Source: an uncultured Granulosicoccus sp.
GTDB lineage: Bacteria; Pseudomonadota; Gammaproteobacteria; Granulosicoccales; Granulosicoccaceae
NCBI GenBank assembly: GCA_937924505.1
Contig: CALDSR010000071.1
Span: 1-54,870 of the forward strand
DNA length: 54,870 nucleotides
Reading direction: 5' to 3'
The notes under the pieces were generated by a model. That model was not told the DNA's origin. It did not search any database and saw nothing but the letters and a program-made list of their open reading frames with translations. Made by a program: the position numbers and the translations under genes. Shown here piece by piece: positions 1 to 11,652 of this stretch (position 1 is its first letter; each line of letters opens with the position of its first letter).

Positions 1-1
1 C

Positions 2-430
2 GCGATCTTCGTTATGTTCTGCATGAAGTACGTGTGGCCACCAATCATGGGTGCGCTGCGCGAACGTCAGGAGAAAATAGCGGAAAGTCTCGCTGCCGCC
101 GAACAGGGCGAGCAGCGACGCGAAGAAGCAGAGGCCGAAATTGCAGCGATGGTGCAGGACGCGAAAGCGCAAGCTGCAGAGATCGTCGCAGCTGCGCAAA
201 AGCGTGGCAATGAAATTGTCGAAGAATCCAAAAACACTGCGCGCTCCGAAGGCGAACGTTTGAAAGCTTCAGCGCAAGCAGAGATCGAGCAAGAAGTGGT
301 TACTGCTCGTGAAACCTTGCGTAAGCAAGTGGGTTCCATTGCCGTTGATGGCGCCAAGAAGATTCTCGGATCCGAGGTCAATGCCGATGCGCATGCCAAG
401 GTTCTGGATGATCTCGTAGGCCAGATCTAG
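2..430 (+). CDS. atpF: ATP synthase F0 subunit b (5' end cut by the window)
   Basis: Subunit b of the F0 sector forms the peripheral stalk that holds the F1 head against the membrane channel. The reading frame is open to the window edge, and the visible start ([16 protein letters not shown]) is the end of the usual N-terminal membrane helix, so perhaps 10-20 residues lie outside. After the helix comes a long charged, Ala/Glu/Lys-rich stretch typical of the stalk coiled coil. The stop is 3 bases before atpH, so the two are translated as a unit. The internal ATG at 14 is unlikely to be the true start because it would remove most of the membrane anchor. Confidence 0.95.
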   Translation, partial: AIFVMFCMKYVWPPIMGALRERQEKIAESLAAAEQGEQRREEAEAEIAAMVQDAKAQAAEIVAAAQKRGNEIVEESKNTARSEGERLKASAQAEIEQEVVTARETLRKQVGSIAVDGAKKILGSEVNADAHAKVLDDLVGQI

Positions 431-433
431 GCG

Positions 434-970
434 ATGGCTGATTTCACTACAGCAGCACGACCATACGCGAAAGCCGTTTTTGAAATGGCTCAAGAGTCCA
501 GCGAATTTGATAACTGGTCTGGCAAATTGGCGTTTTGGTCGGCTGTGGTGCAGAGCCCGGAAATGGCAGAGCGTCTCGCCATGCCTGGTCTTACGCATCA
601 GGATCGTGCCTTGATGATTGAGAAAGTCACTGGCGATGATTTGAACGACCATGGTCGAAATTTCATTCGTCTGTTGTCTGAGAACAATCGCCTGGCGCTT
701 ATTCCAGACATCCACGGTATCTATGAAGGCTTGCGCAGTGATGCGGAAGGTGAGATCGAAGCGACGGTTACATCAGCTTTCGAACTGACCGACGCGCAAA
801 GCGACAAGATCATTGCTGCCTTGTCCAAGCGTCTTAACCGAAAGGTGCGCATTGTCAATGAAGTCGACTCGGACCTCATTGGTGGCGCCATCATCCGGGC
901 CGGAGATCTCGTCATTGACGGTTCTCTGAAAGGACGGGTGGAAAATCTTGAACGCGTCGTTGCTAATTGA
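434..970 (+). CDS. atpH: ATP synthase F1 subunit delta
   Basis: The delta subunit caps the F1 alpha3beta3 head and joins it to the b-subunit stalk. The 178-residue product has the normal length and starts with the family pattern around TAARPYAKAVFEMA. The C-terminal part (IIRAGDLVIDGSLKGRVENL) is the conserved delta signature region. It begins 3 bases after atpF and is followed by a 98-base gap before atpA. Confidence 0.96.
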   Translation: MADFTTAARPYAKAVFEMAQESSEFDNWSGKLAFWSAVVQSPEMAERLAMPGLTHQDRALMIEKVTGDDLNDHGRNFIRLLSENNRLALIPDIHGIYEGLRSDAEGEIEATVTSAFELTDAQSDKIIAALSKRLNRKVRIVNEVDSDLIGGAIIRAGDLVIDGSLKGRVENLERVVAN

Positions 971-1068
971 CGGCGCAAGTAGTCAATGGCCGGTACCGGG
1001 CTGCTGCTGCACTTTACTGTGCGATGCGCAGCTGTTATTGGCAAACCAGTTTCTAGAGGATTGAAGTC

Positions 1069-2610
1069 ATGCAATTGAACCCATCCGAAATCAGTGAACT
1101 GATCAAGGCACGGATTGGTAATTTCGAAGCGTCTGCCGATGCCCGTACCGAAGGTACGATCGTCAGCCTGAACGACGGTATCGTGAAGATCCACGGTCTG
1201 ACCGATGCCATGTCAGGTGAGATGCTGTCATTTTCCAACGACCTTTACGGCCTCGCGCTGAACCTCGAGAGAGATTCAGTCGGTGCGGTTGTACTGGGTA
1301 ACTATGAAAGTCTGTCAGAAGGTGACAAGGTTCAGTGCACTGGCCGAATTCTTGAAGTGCCTGTCGGCCCTGAGCTACTGGGTCGTGTTGTCAACTCACT
1401 CGGTGAGCCGATTGACGGCAAAGGGCCCATTGAAACCAAACTGACCTCTCCGATCGAGCGTGTGGCGCCGGGTGTAATCGAGCGTCAATCGGTTGATCAA
1501 CCGGTACAGACCGGCTTGAAATCAATCGATGCGATGGTGCCGGTGGGTCGAGGTCAGCGTGAGTTGATCATCGGTGACCGACAGACCGGGAAGACGGCGG
1601 TAGCTGTCGATGCGATCATCAACCAGAAAGGCACCGGTATCAAATGTGTCTACGTGGCCATCGGTCAGAAGCAGTCAACAATCGCGAATGTTGTAACCAA
1701 GCTGGAAGAGCACGGTGCACTTGAGCACACCATCATTGTTGCGGCTGGCGCATCAGATTCCGCTGCGATGCAATACATCGCACCGTATGCGGGTTGCTCG
1801 ATGGGTGAATACTTCCTTGATCGTGGTGAAGATGCGCTGATCGTCTATGACGATCTGACCAAGCAGGCATGGGCATACCGTCAGGTATCACTGCTGCTGC
1901 GTCGTCCGCCAGGTCGTGAAGCTTATCCCGGTGATGTTTTCTACCTACATTCACGTCTGCTTGAGCGTGCTTGTCGCGTCAACGCTGACTATGTCGAGAA
2001 ATTCACCAACGGTGAAGTCAAAGGCAAAACAGGTTCCCTGACTGCTCTGCCTATCATCGAAACACAGGCGGGTGACGTGTCGGCCTTCGTACCGACTAAC
2101 GTTATCTCGATCACCGATGGTCAGATCTTCCTTGAAACTGATCTGTTCAACGCCGGTATCCGTCCTGCGATCAACGCGGGTTTGTCCGTATCGCGTGTGG
2201 GTGGTGCTGCCCAGACCAAGATCATCAAGAAACTCGGTGGTGGTGTTCGACTGGCACTGGCCCAGTATCGTGAACTTGCGGCTTTCGCCCAGTTTGCATC
2301 GGATCTCGATGAAACCACTCGAAAGCAGCTTGAGCGTGGTCAGCGTGTTACTGAACTGATGAAACAGAAGCAGTACTCACCTCTGTCTATCTCTGAGATG
2401 GGTGTCTCTCTGTATGCGGCAAACGAAGGCTTTCTCGATGATGTTGACGTCACCAAGATCGTCAGCTTTGAAGAGGGCATGCACGCTCACTTCCGCAGTA
2501 ATCATCAAGATCTTCTCGACCAGGTTGAGCAAAGCGGCGATTGGAACGACAACATCGAAGCGGCGTTCAAGAAAGGCCTCGAGGCCTACAAGGCCAACGG
2601 AAGCTGGTAG
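1069..2610 (+). CDS. atpA: ATP synthase F1 subunit alpha
   Basis: Alpha is the non-catalytic nucleotide-binding subunit of the F1 head. The 513-residue length is the bacterial standard. The P-loop is seen as [13 protein letters not shown] near residue 170, followed by the conserved [11 protein letters not shown] stretch and the ATP synthase alpha/beta signature near [14 protein letters not shown] purine-rich AGAGGA lies just upstream of the ATG, which supports this start. It sits in the usual order between the delta and gamma genes. Confidence 0.98.
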   Translation: MQLNPSEISELIKARIGNFEASADARTEGTIVSLNDGIVKIHGLTDAMSGEMLSFSNDLYGLALNLERDSVGAVVLGNYESLSEGDKVQCTGRILEVPVGPELLGRVVNSLGEPIDGKGPIETKLTSPIERVAPGVIERQSVDQPVQTGLKSIDAMVPVGRGQRELIIGDRQTGKTAVAVDAIINQKGTGIKCVYVAIGQKQSTIANVVTKLEEHGALEHTIIVAAGASDSAAMQYIAPYAGCSMGEYFLDRGEDALIVYDDLTKQAWAYRQVSLLLRRPPGREAYPGDVFYLHSRLLERACRVNADYVEKFTNGEVKGKTGSLTALPIIETQAGDVSAFVPTNVISITDGQIFLETDLFNAGIRPAINAGLSVSRVGGAAQTKIIKKLGGGVRLALAQYRELAAFAQFASDLDETTRKQLERGQRVTELMKQKQYSPLSISEMGVSLYAANEGFLDDVDVTKIVSFEEGMHAHFRSNHQDLLDQVEQSGDWNDNIEAAFKKGLEAYKANGSW

Positions 2611-2669
2611 TCCGAATCTCGGACTCCCGGTTTACGTTGACCACATACACGATCTGAGCAGGCAATAAG

Positions 2670-3533
2670 ATGGCTTCAGGTAAAGAGATACGTACGCAGA
2701 TCAAGAGTATTCAAAATACTCAGAAGATCACCAAGGCCATGGAAATGGTGGCGGCGTCAAAGATGCGCAAGGCGCAGGATCGCATGCGGGCGAATCGTCC
2801 GTATGCGCAGAAGATGCGCAGTGTGATTGGACACGTGGCATCTGCCAACGTGGAATACCAACACCCCTATCTGATGGATCGCCCGGAGGTAAAGCGGGCG
2901 GGTTACATCATTGTCTCGACTGATCGTGGCTTGTGTGGTGGCTTGAATACCAATGCATTCAAGGCTGCCGTCGCATCGATGGGCGAGTGGTCGGGCAAGG
3001 GTGCGGAAATTGATATCGTCACGATCGGCAAGAAGGCCGCGCAGTTTTTCAGCCGCATGGGTGGAAACATTGTTGGTAAGGTCGCGGACCTTGGCGATGC
3101 CCCCGAACTTGCAGAATTGATCGGTGCTGTTCGCGTCATGCTCGATGCCTATGATGAAGGACGGATTGATCGCCTGTATGTGGTCGAGAATGAATTCGTG
3201 AACACGATGACGCAATCACCACAGGTCACTCAGTTGTTGCCAGCGTCACCTGACGTCGATGAAAAACTCCAGCACCATTGGGATTACATCTACGAACCGG
3301 ACGCCAAGGAAGTGGTTGATTACCTGATGACACGCTACATCGAGTCACTGGTGTATCAAGCAGTTGTCGAGAATGTCGCTTGCGAAATGTCAGCGCGAAT
3401 GATTGCCATGAAGAGCGCATCGGATAATGCGGGTGACCTGATTGGTGAGCTGCAACTTGTTTACAACAAGGCGCGGCAGGCATCCATTACACAAGAGATT
3501 TCAGAGATTGTCGGTGGTGCTGCTGCGGTTTGA
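2670..3533 (+). CDS. atpG: ATP synthase F1 subunit gamma
   Basis: Gamma is the rotating central shaft of F1. The 287-residue protein starts with the conserved helix [20 protein letters not shown] and ends with the matching C-terminal helix containing [19 protein letters not shown], the two that form the coiled-coil shaft. The ATG is preceded by GAGCAGG. It lies 59 bases after atpA and 63 bases before atpD. Confidence 0.98.
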   Translation: MASGKEIRTQIKSIQNTQKITKAMEMVAASKMRKAQDRMRANRPYAQKMRSVIGHVASANVEYQHPYLMDRPEVKRAGYIIVSTDRGLCGGLNTNAFKAAVASMGEWSGKGAEIDIVTIGKKAAQFFSRMGGNIVGKVADLGDAPELAELIGAVRVMLDAYDEGRIDRLYVVENEFVNTMTQSPQVTQLLPASPDVDEKLQHHWDYIYEPDAKEVVDYLMTRYIESLVYQAVVENVACEMSARMIAMKSASDNAGDLIGELQLVYNKARQASITQEISEIVGGAAAV

Positions 3534-3554
3534 CCGTAGCGATATCAGCACTGA

Positions 3555-4979
<1,425 letters not shown>

Positions 4980-4982
4980 GCC

Positions 4983-5405
4983 ATGGCTTCCTCACTACAC
5001 GTCGAGATCGTCTCAGCAGAGAAGGAAATCTTCTCCGGTGAGGCGAAGCTCGTAAGTGCGTCGGCACAAATGGGTGAGGTCGGTATTGCACCTGGCCACA
5101 CGCCTTTTATCACGCGCATCAAGCCGGGTGAGATTCGTGTTCATCCTGTTAATGATGGCGAAGAAGAGCTCGACATCTATGTCTCAGGTGGTGTGCTTGA
5201 GGTCCAGCCCTACGTCGTGACCATTCTTGCGGACACAGCCTTGCGAGTAGAAGAGCTCGACGAAGCCGAGGCACAGAAAGCGAAGGAAGATGCAGAGGCT
5301 GCTCTTGCTGGCAGCAAGCCTGGTGAAATTGATTATCAGGCGGTTCAGTCGCAATTGGCCGAAGCTGCGGCCCAGCTTCAGTTGATCAAGAAGCTGCGTA
5401 AGTAA
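4983..5405 (+). CDS. atpC: ATP synthase F1 subunit epsilon
   Basis: Epsilon couples the central shaft to the c ring and can inhibit ATP hydrolysis. The 140-residue protein has the N-terminal beta-sandwich (LHVEIVSAEKEIFSGEA, then GIAPGHTPFITRIKPGEIR) and an alanine/glutamate-rich C-terminal helical part. It is the last gene of the operon; an intrinsic terminator begins about 43 bases after its stop. Confidence 0.97.
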   Translation: MASSLHVEIVSAEKEIFSGEAKLVSASAQMGEVGIAPGHTPFITRIKPGEIRVHPVNDGEEELDIYVSGGVLEVQPYVVTILADTALRVEELDEAEAQKAKEDAEAALAGSKPGEIDYQAVQSQLAEAAAQLQLIKKLRK

Positions 5406-5447
5406 CACTCTGCCGGCGACACTCGTCGCGAGTTCTGTTCGAACTTC

Positions 5448-5485
5448 AAACCCGGATTTGGCGATAAGCTGAACCCGGGTTTTTT
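5448..5485 (+). terminator. Intrinsic terminator of the ATP synthase operon
   Basis: An 8-bp G+C-rich stem, AAACCCGG pairing with CCGGGTTT, encloses a 19-base loop and runs directly into a T tract (TTTTTT). It is placed between atpC and the convergent cysteine dioxygenase gene, whose stop is at 5489. The minus-strand copy would also have A/T next to the stem, so it may work for both directions. Confidence 0.85.
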
Positions 5486-5488
5486 CGT

Positions 5489-6043
5489 TTAAACAGCCTT
5501 GAAAACCTGACCCTTTGCCGGATTATCCGAGTACAGATGCAGTGTGAACACCCCTGGGCTTTCGGTTCTGATTCGGTGCACAAGGTTGTCAAATTGTCCT
5601 TCCTGCTGTGTGCTGAGGATGTTGTCGCCAGCACACATTTCGGTCGTTGACACCTTCTGAGCCTCATTCGCGCTGATGGGCTTGAACAATTCCATTGCGA
5701 TTCGCCCTTCCAGAACTTGATAGTAGGCAAATGAAGGGTGGCCGTGAATGGACGAGGTAATGTTCTGTTCCCAGCGACAGATCAAACCTACCCAGTTATC
5801 TTGCGTACCGATGATGTGGCGGCTATAGGTGTCATGTCTGGGCAGTGTCTGGAGATTCCCTTCATGGGAACTGGCGAGCTCGGTGAGTTGCGCGGCTATC
5901 GCTTTGCGTTGCTCACACGGACTGTCCGCTACGTTCGCCGTCAATACCTTTGCTGCCATCAATTGCTGGAACATGCTGGCAAACTTGTCGCGAGCGTCAT
6001 GTGTTTGCTGATCCGCCAGAATGGTGTCCAATGCTATGCACAT
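5489..6043 (-). CDS. Cysteine dioxygenase (cupin, Arg-type)
   Basis: Predicted non-heme iron enzyme oxidising L-cysteine to cysteine sulfinate with O2. From the chosen start the protein is 184 residues. The 3-His iron triad is visible as H100 and H102 (SSIHGHPS) and H156 (LVHRI). Y73/R75 (TYSRH) match the carboxylate-binding Tyr/Arg pair of cysteine dioxygenases; the Arg argues against the Gln-type mercaptopropionate dioxygenases. H169 and Y171 (TLHLYS) match the second-sphere His and catalytic Tyr. The cysteine that cross-links to Tyr in mammals is absent, as is usual in bacteria. A longer start at 6085 is possible, but ATG 6043 has an AAGGAG ribosome site and overlaps the upstream decarboxylase stop by 10 bases, so coupled translation is likely. 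Confidence 0.88.
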   Translation of the reverse strand: MCIALDTILADQQTHDARDKFASMFQQLMAAKVLTANVADSPCEQRKAIAAQLTELASSHEGNLQTLPRHDTYSRHIIGTQDNWVGLICRWEQNITSSIHGHPSFAYYQVLEGRIAMELFKPISANEAQKVSTTEMCAGDNILSTQQEGQFDNLVHRIRTESPGVFTLHLYSDNPAKGQVFKAV

Positions 6044-7503
6044 TGCATCATCTCCTTGTTTGTTTCTGCCGCTGCGGCGAGCCACAAGTCGAAGAATTCA
6101 TGGATGTCCGCTTCGGTAACATCCTTGTTGGTGATGATCAGACGGATGGTCACATCATCGTTCAGGTAAGCGATATTCACAAAAGTACTACCTGTTGTAT
6201 GGAGGCGTTGGCGTACTTTCTTGTTAAAGCTGTTCAAGTCCCCACTCGCGCATACAGTACTTCTGAAGCAGATATTGTTTATCCAGCGCTCGGTTTGCAA
6301 TTGCAGAGATGGTTCTGCGTTGATTCGTTCCTCAGCGATGGCTGACAAATGCATGAAGTGGTCAATTCGCGCTTCAAGACCCGCTTGACCATAGTAGATA
6401 TACTCAAGCCACATCTTCAGCATATCGACTCGTCGTCCGCACTGTAGTGAGTAGGGGCCTAGATCCTGACGATCTTCGCTATCGTGGAATATGTAAGATG
6501 TGTCGCCCAGGTTGCATACCTGGTCAAATCCGCCAGCGTCTCGGGTAAACAGTACGCCACACATCAAAGGTACACCGAGCATCTTGTGAGCGTCCCAGGT
6601 CATTGAATCGGCCTTGTCAAAACCTTGCAGGAATTTTCGCTGCTCGCTTGAGAAGGCAACAGCACCTCCCCAGGCACCGTCAACGTGGAGCCAGCAATCA
6701 TATTGTTTGGCAATTTTTGCGAGACTCTCGAAATCATCAAAGACGCCCCTCACGGTAGTACCAGCCGTACCGATAATGCTCACAGGTACACGACCTTCGT
6801 CAATGCAGGCCTGTATTTGCTTTTGGAGCTCATCGGTTCGCATGACTCCGCGATCGTCAGTGGGGATCTTGTATAACGAATCAAGTCCGATTCCCGACAT
6901 GACTGATGCCTTGTCCATGGAATAGTGCGCTTCGCTCGATACAAAAACCGCACATTTGGGTAATCCATACAAGCCTGACTGCTTGAGGTCGGGGAATTTC
7001 CGATGCAAGGCCAGCAACAAGGCCACGTAGTTACTGTTACTGCCACCGCTGGTGACCTGCGCATCGCCGGATTCGAAGCCGAAGATCCGCTTGAATACAC
7101 CGAGCATCTCGTTCTCAATGATGGTTGCAACTGGCGCCACTTCATAGGTGTACATTGAAGTGTTAGCAATAACTTCGATAATGCTACCGACCAGAGCCGG
7201 CTCCGATTGGCCCGCCCAAAGCTGATTGAAATACAGGGGGTGCGCGGTTTTGACGCTATTGTCCAGATAGGCTTGGACCGTTGCCCACACATTGTCCCAG
7301 GACTGGCTGCCGACCTGTATATCGAGCGCCTTGAGTTTGCCCTTCAGTGCTGCGTAATCCAGATGATCAACAACCTTCCCTGATTTGCGCACACTGGCAT
7401 AGTTGCTCAATACAGCCGCAAGATCTGTAAAAAGCGCGGTATCGCCATTGCTCATAGAGTCTTCATTTATCGGTATGGTGGCTGGTTGAATTGCGGTGAC
7501 CAT
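6034..7503 (-). CDS. Group II PLP-dependent decarboxylase, probably cysteine sulfinate/aspartate type
   Basis: Cytosolic pyridoxal-phosphate decarboxylase of the glutamate / cysteine-sulfinate / aspartate 1-decarboxylase family, 489 residues. K307 in TWDAHKMLGVP is the cofactor lysine, D275 in HVDGAWGG is the residue contacting the pyridine nitrogen, and H193 (SSEAHYS) is the ring-stacking histidine. The gene precedes and overlaps the cysteine dioxygenase gene by 10 bases, which suggests the substrate is cysteine sulfinate and the product hypotaurine, a precursor of taurine. Glutamate or aspartate decarboxylation cannot be excluded from motifs alone. No strong ribosome site is seen before ATG 7503; ATG 7455 (MSNGDT) is an alternative start. 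Confidence 0.85.
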   Translation of the reverse strand: MVTAIQPATIPINEDSMSNGDTALFTDLAAVLSNYASVRKSGKVVDHLDYAALKGKLKALDIQVGSQSWDNVWATVQAYLDNSVKTAHPLYFNQLWAGQSEPALVGSIIEVIANTSMYTYEVAPVATIIENEMLGVFKRIFGFESGDAQVTSGGSNSNYVALLLALHRKFPDLKQSGLYGLPKCAVFVSSEAHYSMDKASVMSGIGLDSLYKIPTDDRGVMRTDELQKQIQACIDEGRVPVSIIGTAGTTVRGVFDDFESLAKIAKQYDCWLHVDGAWGGAVAFSSEQRKFLQGFDKADSMTWDAHKMLGVPLMCGVLFTRDAGGFDQVCNLGDTSYIFHDSEDRQDLGPYSLQCGRRVDMLKMWLEYIYYGQAGLEARIDHFMHLSAIAEERINAEPSLQLQTERWINNICFRSTVCASGDLNSFNKKVRQRLHTTGSTFVNIAYLNDDVTIRLIITNKDVTEADIHEFFDLWLAAAAETNKEMMQCA

Positions 7504-7685
7504 CTTGACTATTTTGATTCGTGTTAGTCTGTCTGTGACACATCAAGACTGGATTCCAGTCGCGTAGTTCAACCCGATTTAGTGTAGTTAACGAATGTTA
7601 AAATAAATCGGGTAAACCAGCGTGGAAACTGAATCTTTTCCGATTGATATGGTCACATCCGTGACTCGGCCAGAGAAGAAACTGA

Positions 7686-8048
7686 ATGAAATTCACAATT
7701 TTTGGCGCACCGCTGCTACTACTTGCTTCTGTGGGCATCATGGCATCCGATTTCGATGGAAATGCCGATCGTGGCGAAGCGCTGTATGGCGTGTGTTCGG
7801 GATGTCATGGGGTCAATGGTGAGGGCAATGCGGGAATCAAGTCTCCACGGCTTGCCGGGCAATTCGAGTGGTATCTCGTCTCTCAGCTCAAGAATTTTAA
7901 ATCGGGCGTGCGCGGTTCCGTCGAAGGTGACACGGGAGGCGCGATCATGGCTCCGATGGCTCAGATTCTGAAAGACGATCAAGCCATTGAAGATGTGGTT
8001 GCCTACATCATGACACTTGAAGCCGCACCCTATAAATTCGAAGAATAA
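7686..8048 (+). CDS. Periplasmic class I cytochrome c (c4/c553-like)
   Basis: Small soluble electron carrier of 120 residues. Residues 1-20 form a signal peptide (hydrophobic LLLLASVGIMA), so the protein is exported. A single heme site CSGCH lies at residues 37-41, and a methionine in IMAPMAQIL (about residue 91) is the likely sixth ligand. The pattern resembles one domain of cytochrome c4 or a c553. It is divergent from the decarboxylase gene and separated from glmU by a long non-coding stretch, so it is probably a single-gene unit. Its redox partner is not visible here. Confidence 0.9.
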   Translation: MKFTIFGAPLLLLASVGIMASDFDGNADRGEALYGVCSGCHGVNGEGNAGIKSPRLAGQFEWYLVSQLKNFKSGVRGSVEGDTGGAIMAPMAQILKDDQAIEDVVAYIMTLEAAPYKFEE

Positions 8049-8399
8049 GATCTCTGTTCGGGGCGTTGATCAGAACACGCAGTTCTGGTCCGCTCTACTG
8101 AATCGATCATTTGGTTCGCTCATGCGGGCCGCCCACAAATGCCCGCTATCGCTAAAGATTCTGCTGGGTCTGGGTATCTGAAACCTGGCTCCGTCGTCAA
8201 CTTGGCGGCGAAGCAACCTCATTCGCCAATATCATGACGGTGACTTTGAGCTGTCGATCAGAGGCGGAATGCGCCTCAGTGTGAGGAGGTTCCGCTTTCT
8301 CCGTTAAGTCACATCAAATTTACTGCGAATCGTTCAATCAATTTGCCAAGCCGTCCGCTAGTTAATAAGTTAATCTCGCCTTTTTTACTGAGCAGACCC
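8049..8399. other. Non-coding stretch between the cytochrome c gene and glmU, with a compound stem-loop
   Basis: No credible gene is seen. At about 8264-8295 a compound hairpin can be drawn: GCGGAA pairs with TTCCGC on the outside and CCTCA pairs with TGAGG inside around a GTG loop, followed by TTTCTCC. It could terminate the cytochrome transcript or act in the glmU leader. An alternative 6-bp pairing GAGGCG/CGCCTC overlaps its left arm, so two exclusive folds are possible. Confidence 0.45.
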
Positions 8400-9758
8400 A
8401 TGCCTACACGAATAGTTGTGCTCGCCGCCGGAAAAGGGACACGTATGAAGTCCTGGCTGCCGAAGGTACTGCATCCGCTGGCTGGTAAGCCACTACTGGC
8501 GCATGTGCTCGATACCTCCGCCCGCCTCAAGCCTGCCAGTATCAATGTTGTCATCGGCCATGAGGCCGAAACGGTTCGGAACACTATCAAGCATGATGTC
8601 GTCTGGGCCATGCAGACCGAGCAATTAGGTACAGGGCATGCGGTGCAGCAGGGTCTTGAAGGCATTGACGATAACGACACGGTGTTGATCACCTATGGTG
8701 ATGTGCCCTTGACGAGAGCATCCACCTATCAGTCGCTATTGGATATTTGTAATGAGAAAACCATTGGCTTGCTAACCTTGATCATGGATGACCCAACTGG
8801 CTATGGACGTATTTTGCGTCACGATGGTGCCATTACGGGTGTCGTTGAGCAAAAGGATGCGACATCAGAGCAACTTCAAATTTGTGAAGTCAATGCGGGT
8901 GTGATATCGATCAAAGGTGGGCTGTTGCGTAACCTGCTTTCACGTATTGACAGCAATAACGCGCAAGGCGAGTACTACCTGACGGATATCCATGAACTGG
9001 CAGTCAAGGACGGGTTTTCGATAGCTGCTGTGCACCCTGATGATGCATGGGAGGTGGATGGCATCAATAGTCGCGCCCAGCTTGCCAGAGTTGAACGTTT
9101 GCACCAGGCGCAGATTGCCAATGAATTGATGGACGCCGGTGTGACACTGGCAGATCCCTCACGTATTGATATAAGAGGCTCATTGCGAACCGGCACTGAC
9201 GTATCGATTGATGTCAATTGTGTGTTTGAAGGCCACTGTGAGTTAGGCAGCAATGTTCGCATCGGACCGAATTGCCTGATTTCGGGCAGCAAGATTGCTG
9301 ATGGCACAACGATTCAGGCAAACTCTGTGCTCGAAGATAGTGAGGTCGGGCAAAATGCCAACATTGGACCCTTTGCCCGTTTACGTCCCGGTACGCAATG
9401 CGCTGATGAGTCAAAGATTGGCAATTTTGTCGAAACCAAAAACGCAACTATTGGCCGTGGAAGCAAGATCAATCATCTGAGCTATGTAGGTGATGCCACG
9501 CTGGGTGAAAACGTCAATGTAGGTGCCGGTACGATTACCTGTAACTACGATGGTGCTTACAAGCACCATACGAGCATAGAGGATGATGCGTTCATTGGTT
9601 CCAACTCTGCACTGGTTGCACCGGTTACGGTGCATAGCGGCGCCACGGTTGGCGCAGGTTCCACCATAACGCGAGATGTACCCAAAGATGAATTGTCGCT
9701 GACGCGGGCGAAGCAAACTGATATTCGAAACTGGTCTCGACCAGTCAAGAAAAAGTAA
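8400..9758 (+). CDS. glmU: Bifunctional N-acetylglucosamine-1-phosphate uridyltransferase / glucosamine-1-phosphate acetyltransferase
   Basis: Makes UDP-GlcNAc for peptidoglycan and lipopolysaccharide. From ATG 8400 the protein is 452 residues, close to the usual 456. The N-terminal nucleotidyltransferase starts with [20 protein letters not shown]; the C-terminal half consists of left-handed beta-helix hexapeptide repeats ending in the acetyltransferase region ([17 protein letters not shown]). The frame is open further upstream to a TTG at 8343, but the family N terminus fits 8400. It is followed by glmS after 14 bases. Confidence 0.96.
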   Translation: MPTRIVVLAAGKGTRMKSWLPKVLHPLAGKPLLAHVLDTSARLKPASINVVIGHEAETVRNTIKHDVVWAMQTEQLGTGHAVQQGLEGIDDNDTVLITYGDVPLTRASTYQSLLDICNEKTIGLLTLIMDDPTGYGRILRHDGAITGVVEQKDATSEQLQICEVNAGVISIKGGLLRNLLSRIDSNNAQGEYYLTDIHELAVKDGFSIAAVHPDDAWEVDGINSRAQLARVERLHQAQIANELMDAGVTLADPSRIDIRGSLRTGTDVSIDVNCVFEGHCELGSNVRIGPNCLISGSKIADGTTIQANSVLEDSEVGQNANIGPFARLRPGTQCADESKIGNFVETKNATIGRGSKINHLSYVGDATLGENVNVGAGTITCNYDGAYKHHTSIEDDAFIGSNSALVAPVTVHSGATVGAGSTITRDVPKDELSLTRAKQTDIRNWSRPVKKK

Positions 9759-9772
9759 AAGAGAATGAATTT

Positions 9773-11605
9773 ATGTGTGGAATCGTCGGTGCTGTTGCAC
9801 AACGAGATATAGCAGACATACTGTTGATGGGTCTGCAAAGCCTCGAGTATCGAGGTTATGACTCGGCCGGCATCGCCACTGTTGATGACAGTGGCGAGCT
9901 CAATCGTATTCGACGTGTTGGCAAGGTCAAGGCGCTCGTCGATTCAGTCGCGGAGCATGGCATGCCGGGTGGCATTGGTATCGCGCATACGCGATGGGCC
10001 ACCCATGGAGAGCCAAACGAGAAAAACGCACACCCACATGTATCAAGTGATCGTATCGCAGTTGTGCATAACGGCATTATCGAAAACCACGCGGAGCTGC
10101 GTGAGCGTTTGATGGGGTTGGGATATGTATTTGTGTCGGATACCGACACCGAAGTCATTGCGCATCTGATTGACCATGAGCTCAAGTCTGTTGGTTCATT
10201 GTTCAAGGCCGTGCAAGCAGCGGTTCCACAACTTGATGGCGCTTATGGCACGGTTATCATGGATCGTAACAAGCCTGATCATTTGATCGTGGCGCGTTCA
10301 GGTAGTCCCTTGGTCATTGGCTATGGTGTCGGTGAGCATTTTATCGCCTCCGATCAGCTGGCCTTGTTGCCAGTAACACGTCGCTTTTCGTATCTTGAAG
10401 AAGGCGATGTTGCGGAAATCACGCGCACGGCAGTGTCAGTGGTCGATGTGAATGGTAATCCTGTTACCCGCAAGATCGAAGAGTCAACCTTGTCGCGCGA
10501 TGCTAGTGATAAAGGCAACTATCGCCATTACATGCAGAAGGAAATTTACGAGCAACCAGTCGCTATCCAACGAACCCTGGAAGATCGACTTGCCTCTGGA
10601 GTTGTACTTGATTCAGCATTTGGTGAAAACGCTGAAACCTTGCTAAAAGACGTAGACCATGTGCAGATCATCGCCTGTGGAACCAGCTATCACGCCGGCA
10701 TGACAGCGCGTTACTGGTTTGAGGATTTTGCGGGTGTGTCCTGCAATGTCGAAATAGCATCCGAGTATCGCTATCGTCAGTCGTTCGTTCGACCGAACAG
10801 TCTTTTTGTCACACTCTCCCAATCAGGTGAGACCGCAGATACGCTTGCCGCCTTACGTTTGGCGAAGAAGCAAGGCTACATGAGCAGTCTGACCATCTGT
10901 AACGTGCCTGGGTCCTCGCTGACACGTGAATCAGACATGACATATTTGATGAAGGCAGGGGCTGAGATAGGTGTGGCGTCAACCAAAGCGTTTACCGTTC
11001 AGTTATCGGCTCTATTGATGTTGGCCGCAGCAGTTGGTCATCACAAATGCATGACAAAGGAAAAGCAGCAGCAAATTGTGACTGCCCTGCAAAGCCTGCC
11101 TGCCAAAATAGAACAGGTGCTCAGTATGGATGAGGCGATTCAAGCCTTGGCCGAAGACTTTGCCGACAAGCATCACAGCCTGTTTCTTGGTCGCGGTGAT
11201 CAGTATCCGATTGCGATGGAAGGTGCCTTGAAGCTCAAGGAAATATCCTATATCCATGCCGAAGCCTACGCGGCTGGGGAGCTCAAGCATGGACCCCTGG
11301 CATTGATAGATGCTGATATGCCCGTCATTGTCGTCGCCCCGAATAACGAGCTGGTCGAGAAGCTCAAATCCAATGTCGAAGAGGTGCGCGCGCGCGGTGG
11401 CTTGATGTACGTTTTTGCTGATCGCGATGCGCAGTTTGTCAGCGATGACACGATGAAAGTGCTTGAGGTTGCCCCTTGTGATCCGCTGATCGCGCCGATC
11501 ATCTATACGATACCGTTGCAGCTTCTGTCGTATCACGTGGCTATCATCAAGGGCACTGATGTTGATCAGCCGCGAAATCTTGCCAAATCAGTTACGGTTG
11601 AATGA
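9773..11605 (+). CDS. glmS: Glutamine--fructose-6-phosphate aminotransferase (isomerizing)
   Basis: First committed step of amino-sugar synthesis, forming glucosamine 6-phosphate from fructose 6-phosphate and glutamine. The 610-residue protein has the N-terminal glutaminase domain with catalytic Cys2 (MCGIVGAV) and two SIS domains ([31 protein letters not shown]), ending in the typical KSVTVE. It directly follows glmU, forming a two-gene unit for UDP-GlcNAc supply. No obvious glmS ribozyme or GlmZ site was recognised in the 14-base gap. Confidence 0.97.
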   Translation: MCGIVGAVAQRDIADILLMGLQSLEYRGYDSAGIATVDDSGELNRIRRVGKVKALVDSVAEHGMPGGIGIAHTRWATHGEPNEKNAHPHVSSDRIAVVHNGIIENHAELRERLMGLGYVFVSDTDTEVIAHLIDHELKSVGSLFKAVQAAVPQLDGAYGTVIMDRNKPDHLIVARSGSPLVIGYGVGEHFIASDQLALLPVTRRFSYLEEGDVAEITRTAVSVVDVNGNPVTRKIEESTLSRDASDKGNYRHYMQKEIYEQPVAIQRTLEDRLASGVVLDSAFGENAETLLKDVDHVQIIACGTSYHAGMTARYWFEDFAGVSCNVEIASEYRYRQSFVRPNSLFVTLSQSGETADTLAALRLAKKQGYMSSLTICNVPGSSLTRESDMTYLMKAGAEIGVASTKAFTVQLSALLMLAAAVGHHKCMTKEKQQQIVTALQSLPAKIEQVLSMDEAIQALAEDFADKHHSLFLGRGDQYPIAMEGALKLKEISYIHAEAYAAGELKHGPLALIDADMPVIVVAPNNELVEKLKSNVEEVRARGGLMYVFADRDAQFVSDDTMKVLEVAPCDPLIAPIIYTIPLQLLSYHVAIIKGTDVDQPRNLAKSVTVE

Positions 11606-11613
11606 TTTTCCTG

Positions 11614-11638
11614 GCCCGCACCGACCCCCGGTGCGGGC
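11614..11638. terminator. Hairpin between convergent glmS and TPR gene
   Basis: A perfect 9-bp stem, GCCCGCACC with GGTGCGGGC, around a 7-base loop lies 8 bases after the glmS stop. No T tract follows on either strand, so it may be a weak or RNA-stabilising terminator shared by the two convergent genes. Confidence 0.55.
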
Positions 11639-11652
11639 AATGAAGCGGAATG

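Noticed and set aside
2121..2318. Many antisense and shifted ORFs inside the atp genes
   Set aside because: They are shadows of strongly conserved genes and show no family features of their own.
7622..7822. Plus-strand ORF overlapping the cytochrome c start in another frame
   Set aside because: The heme motif, signal peptide and full length are in the frame starting at 7686.
8343..8399. Longer glmU start at a TTG
   Set aside because: The added 19 residues are not part of the GlmU family N terminus, which begins at ATG 8400.
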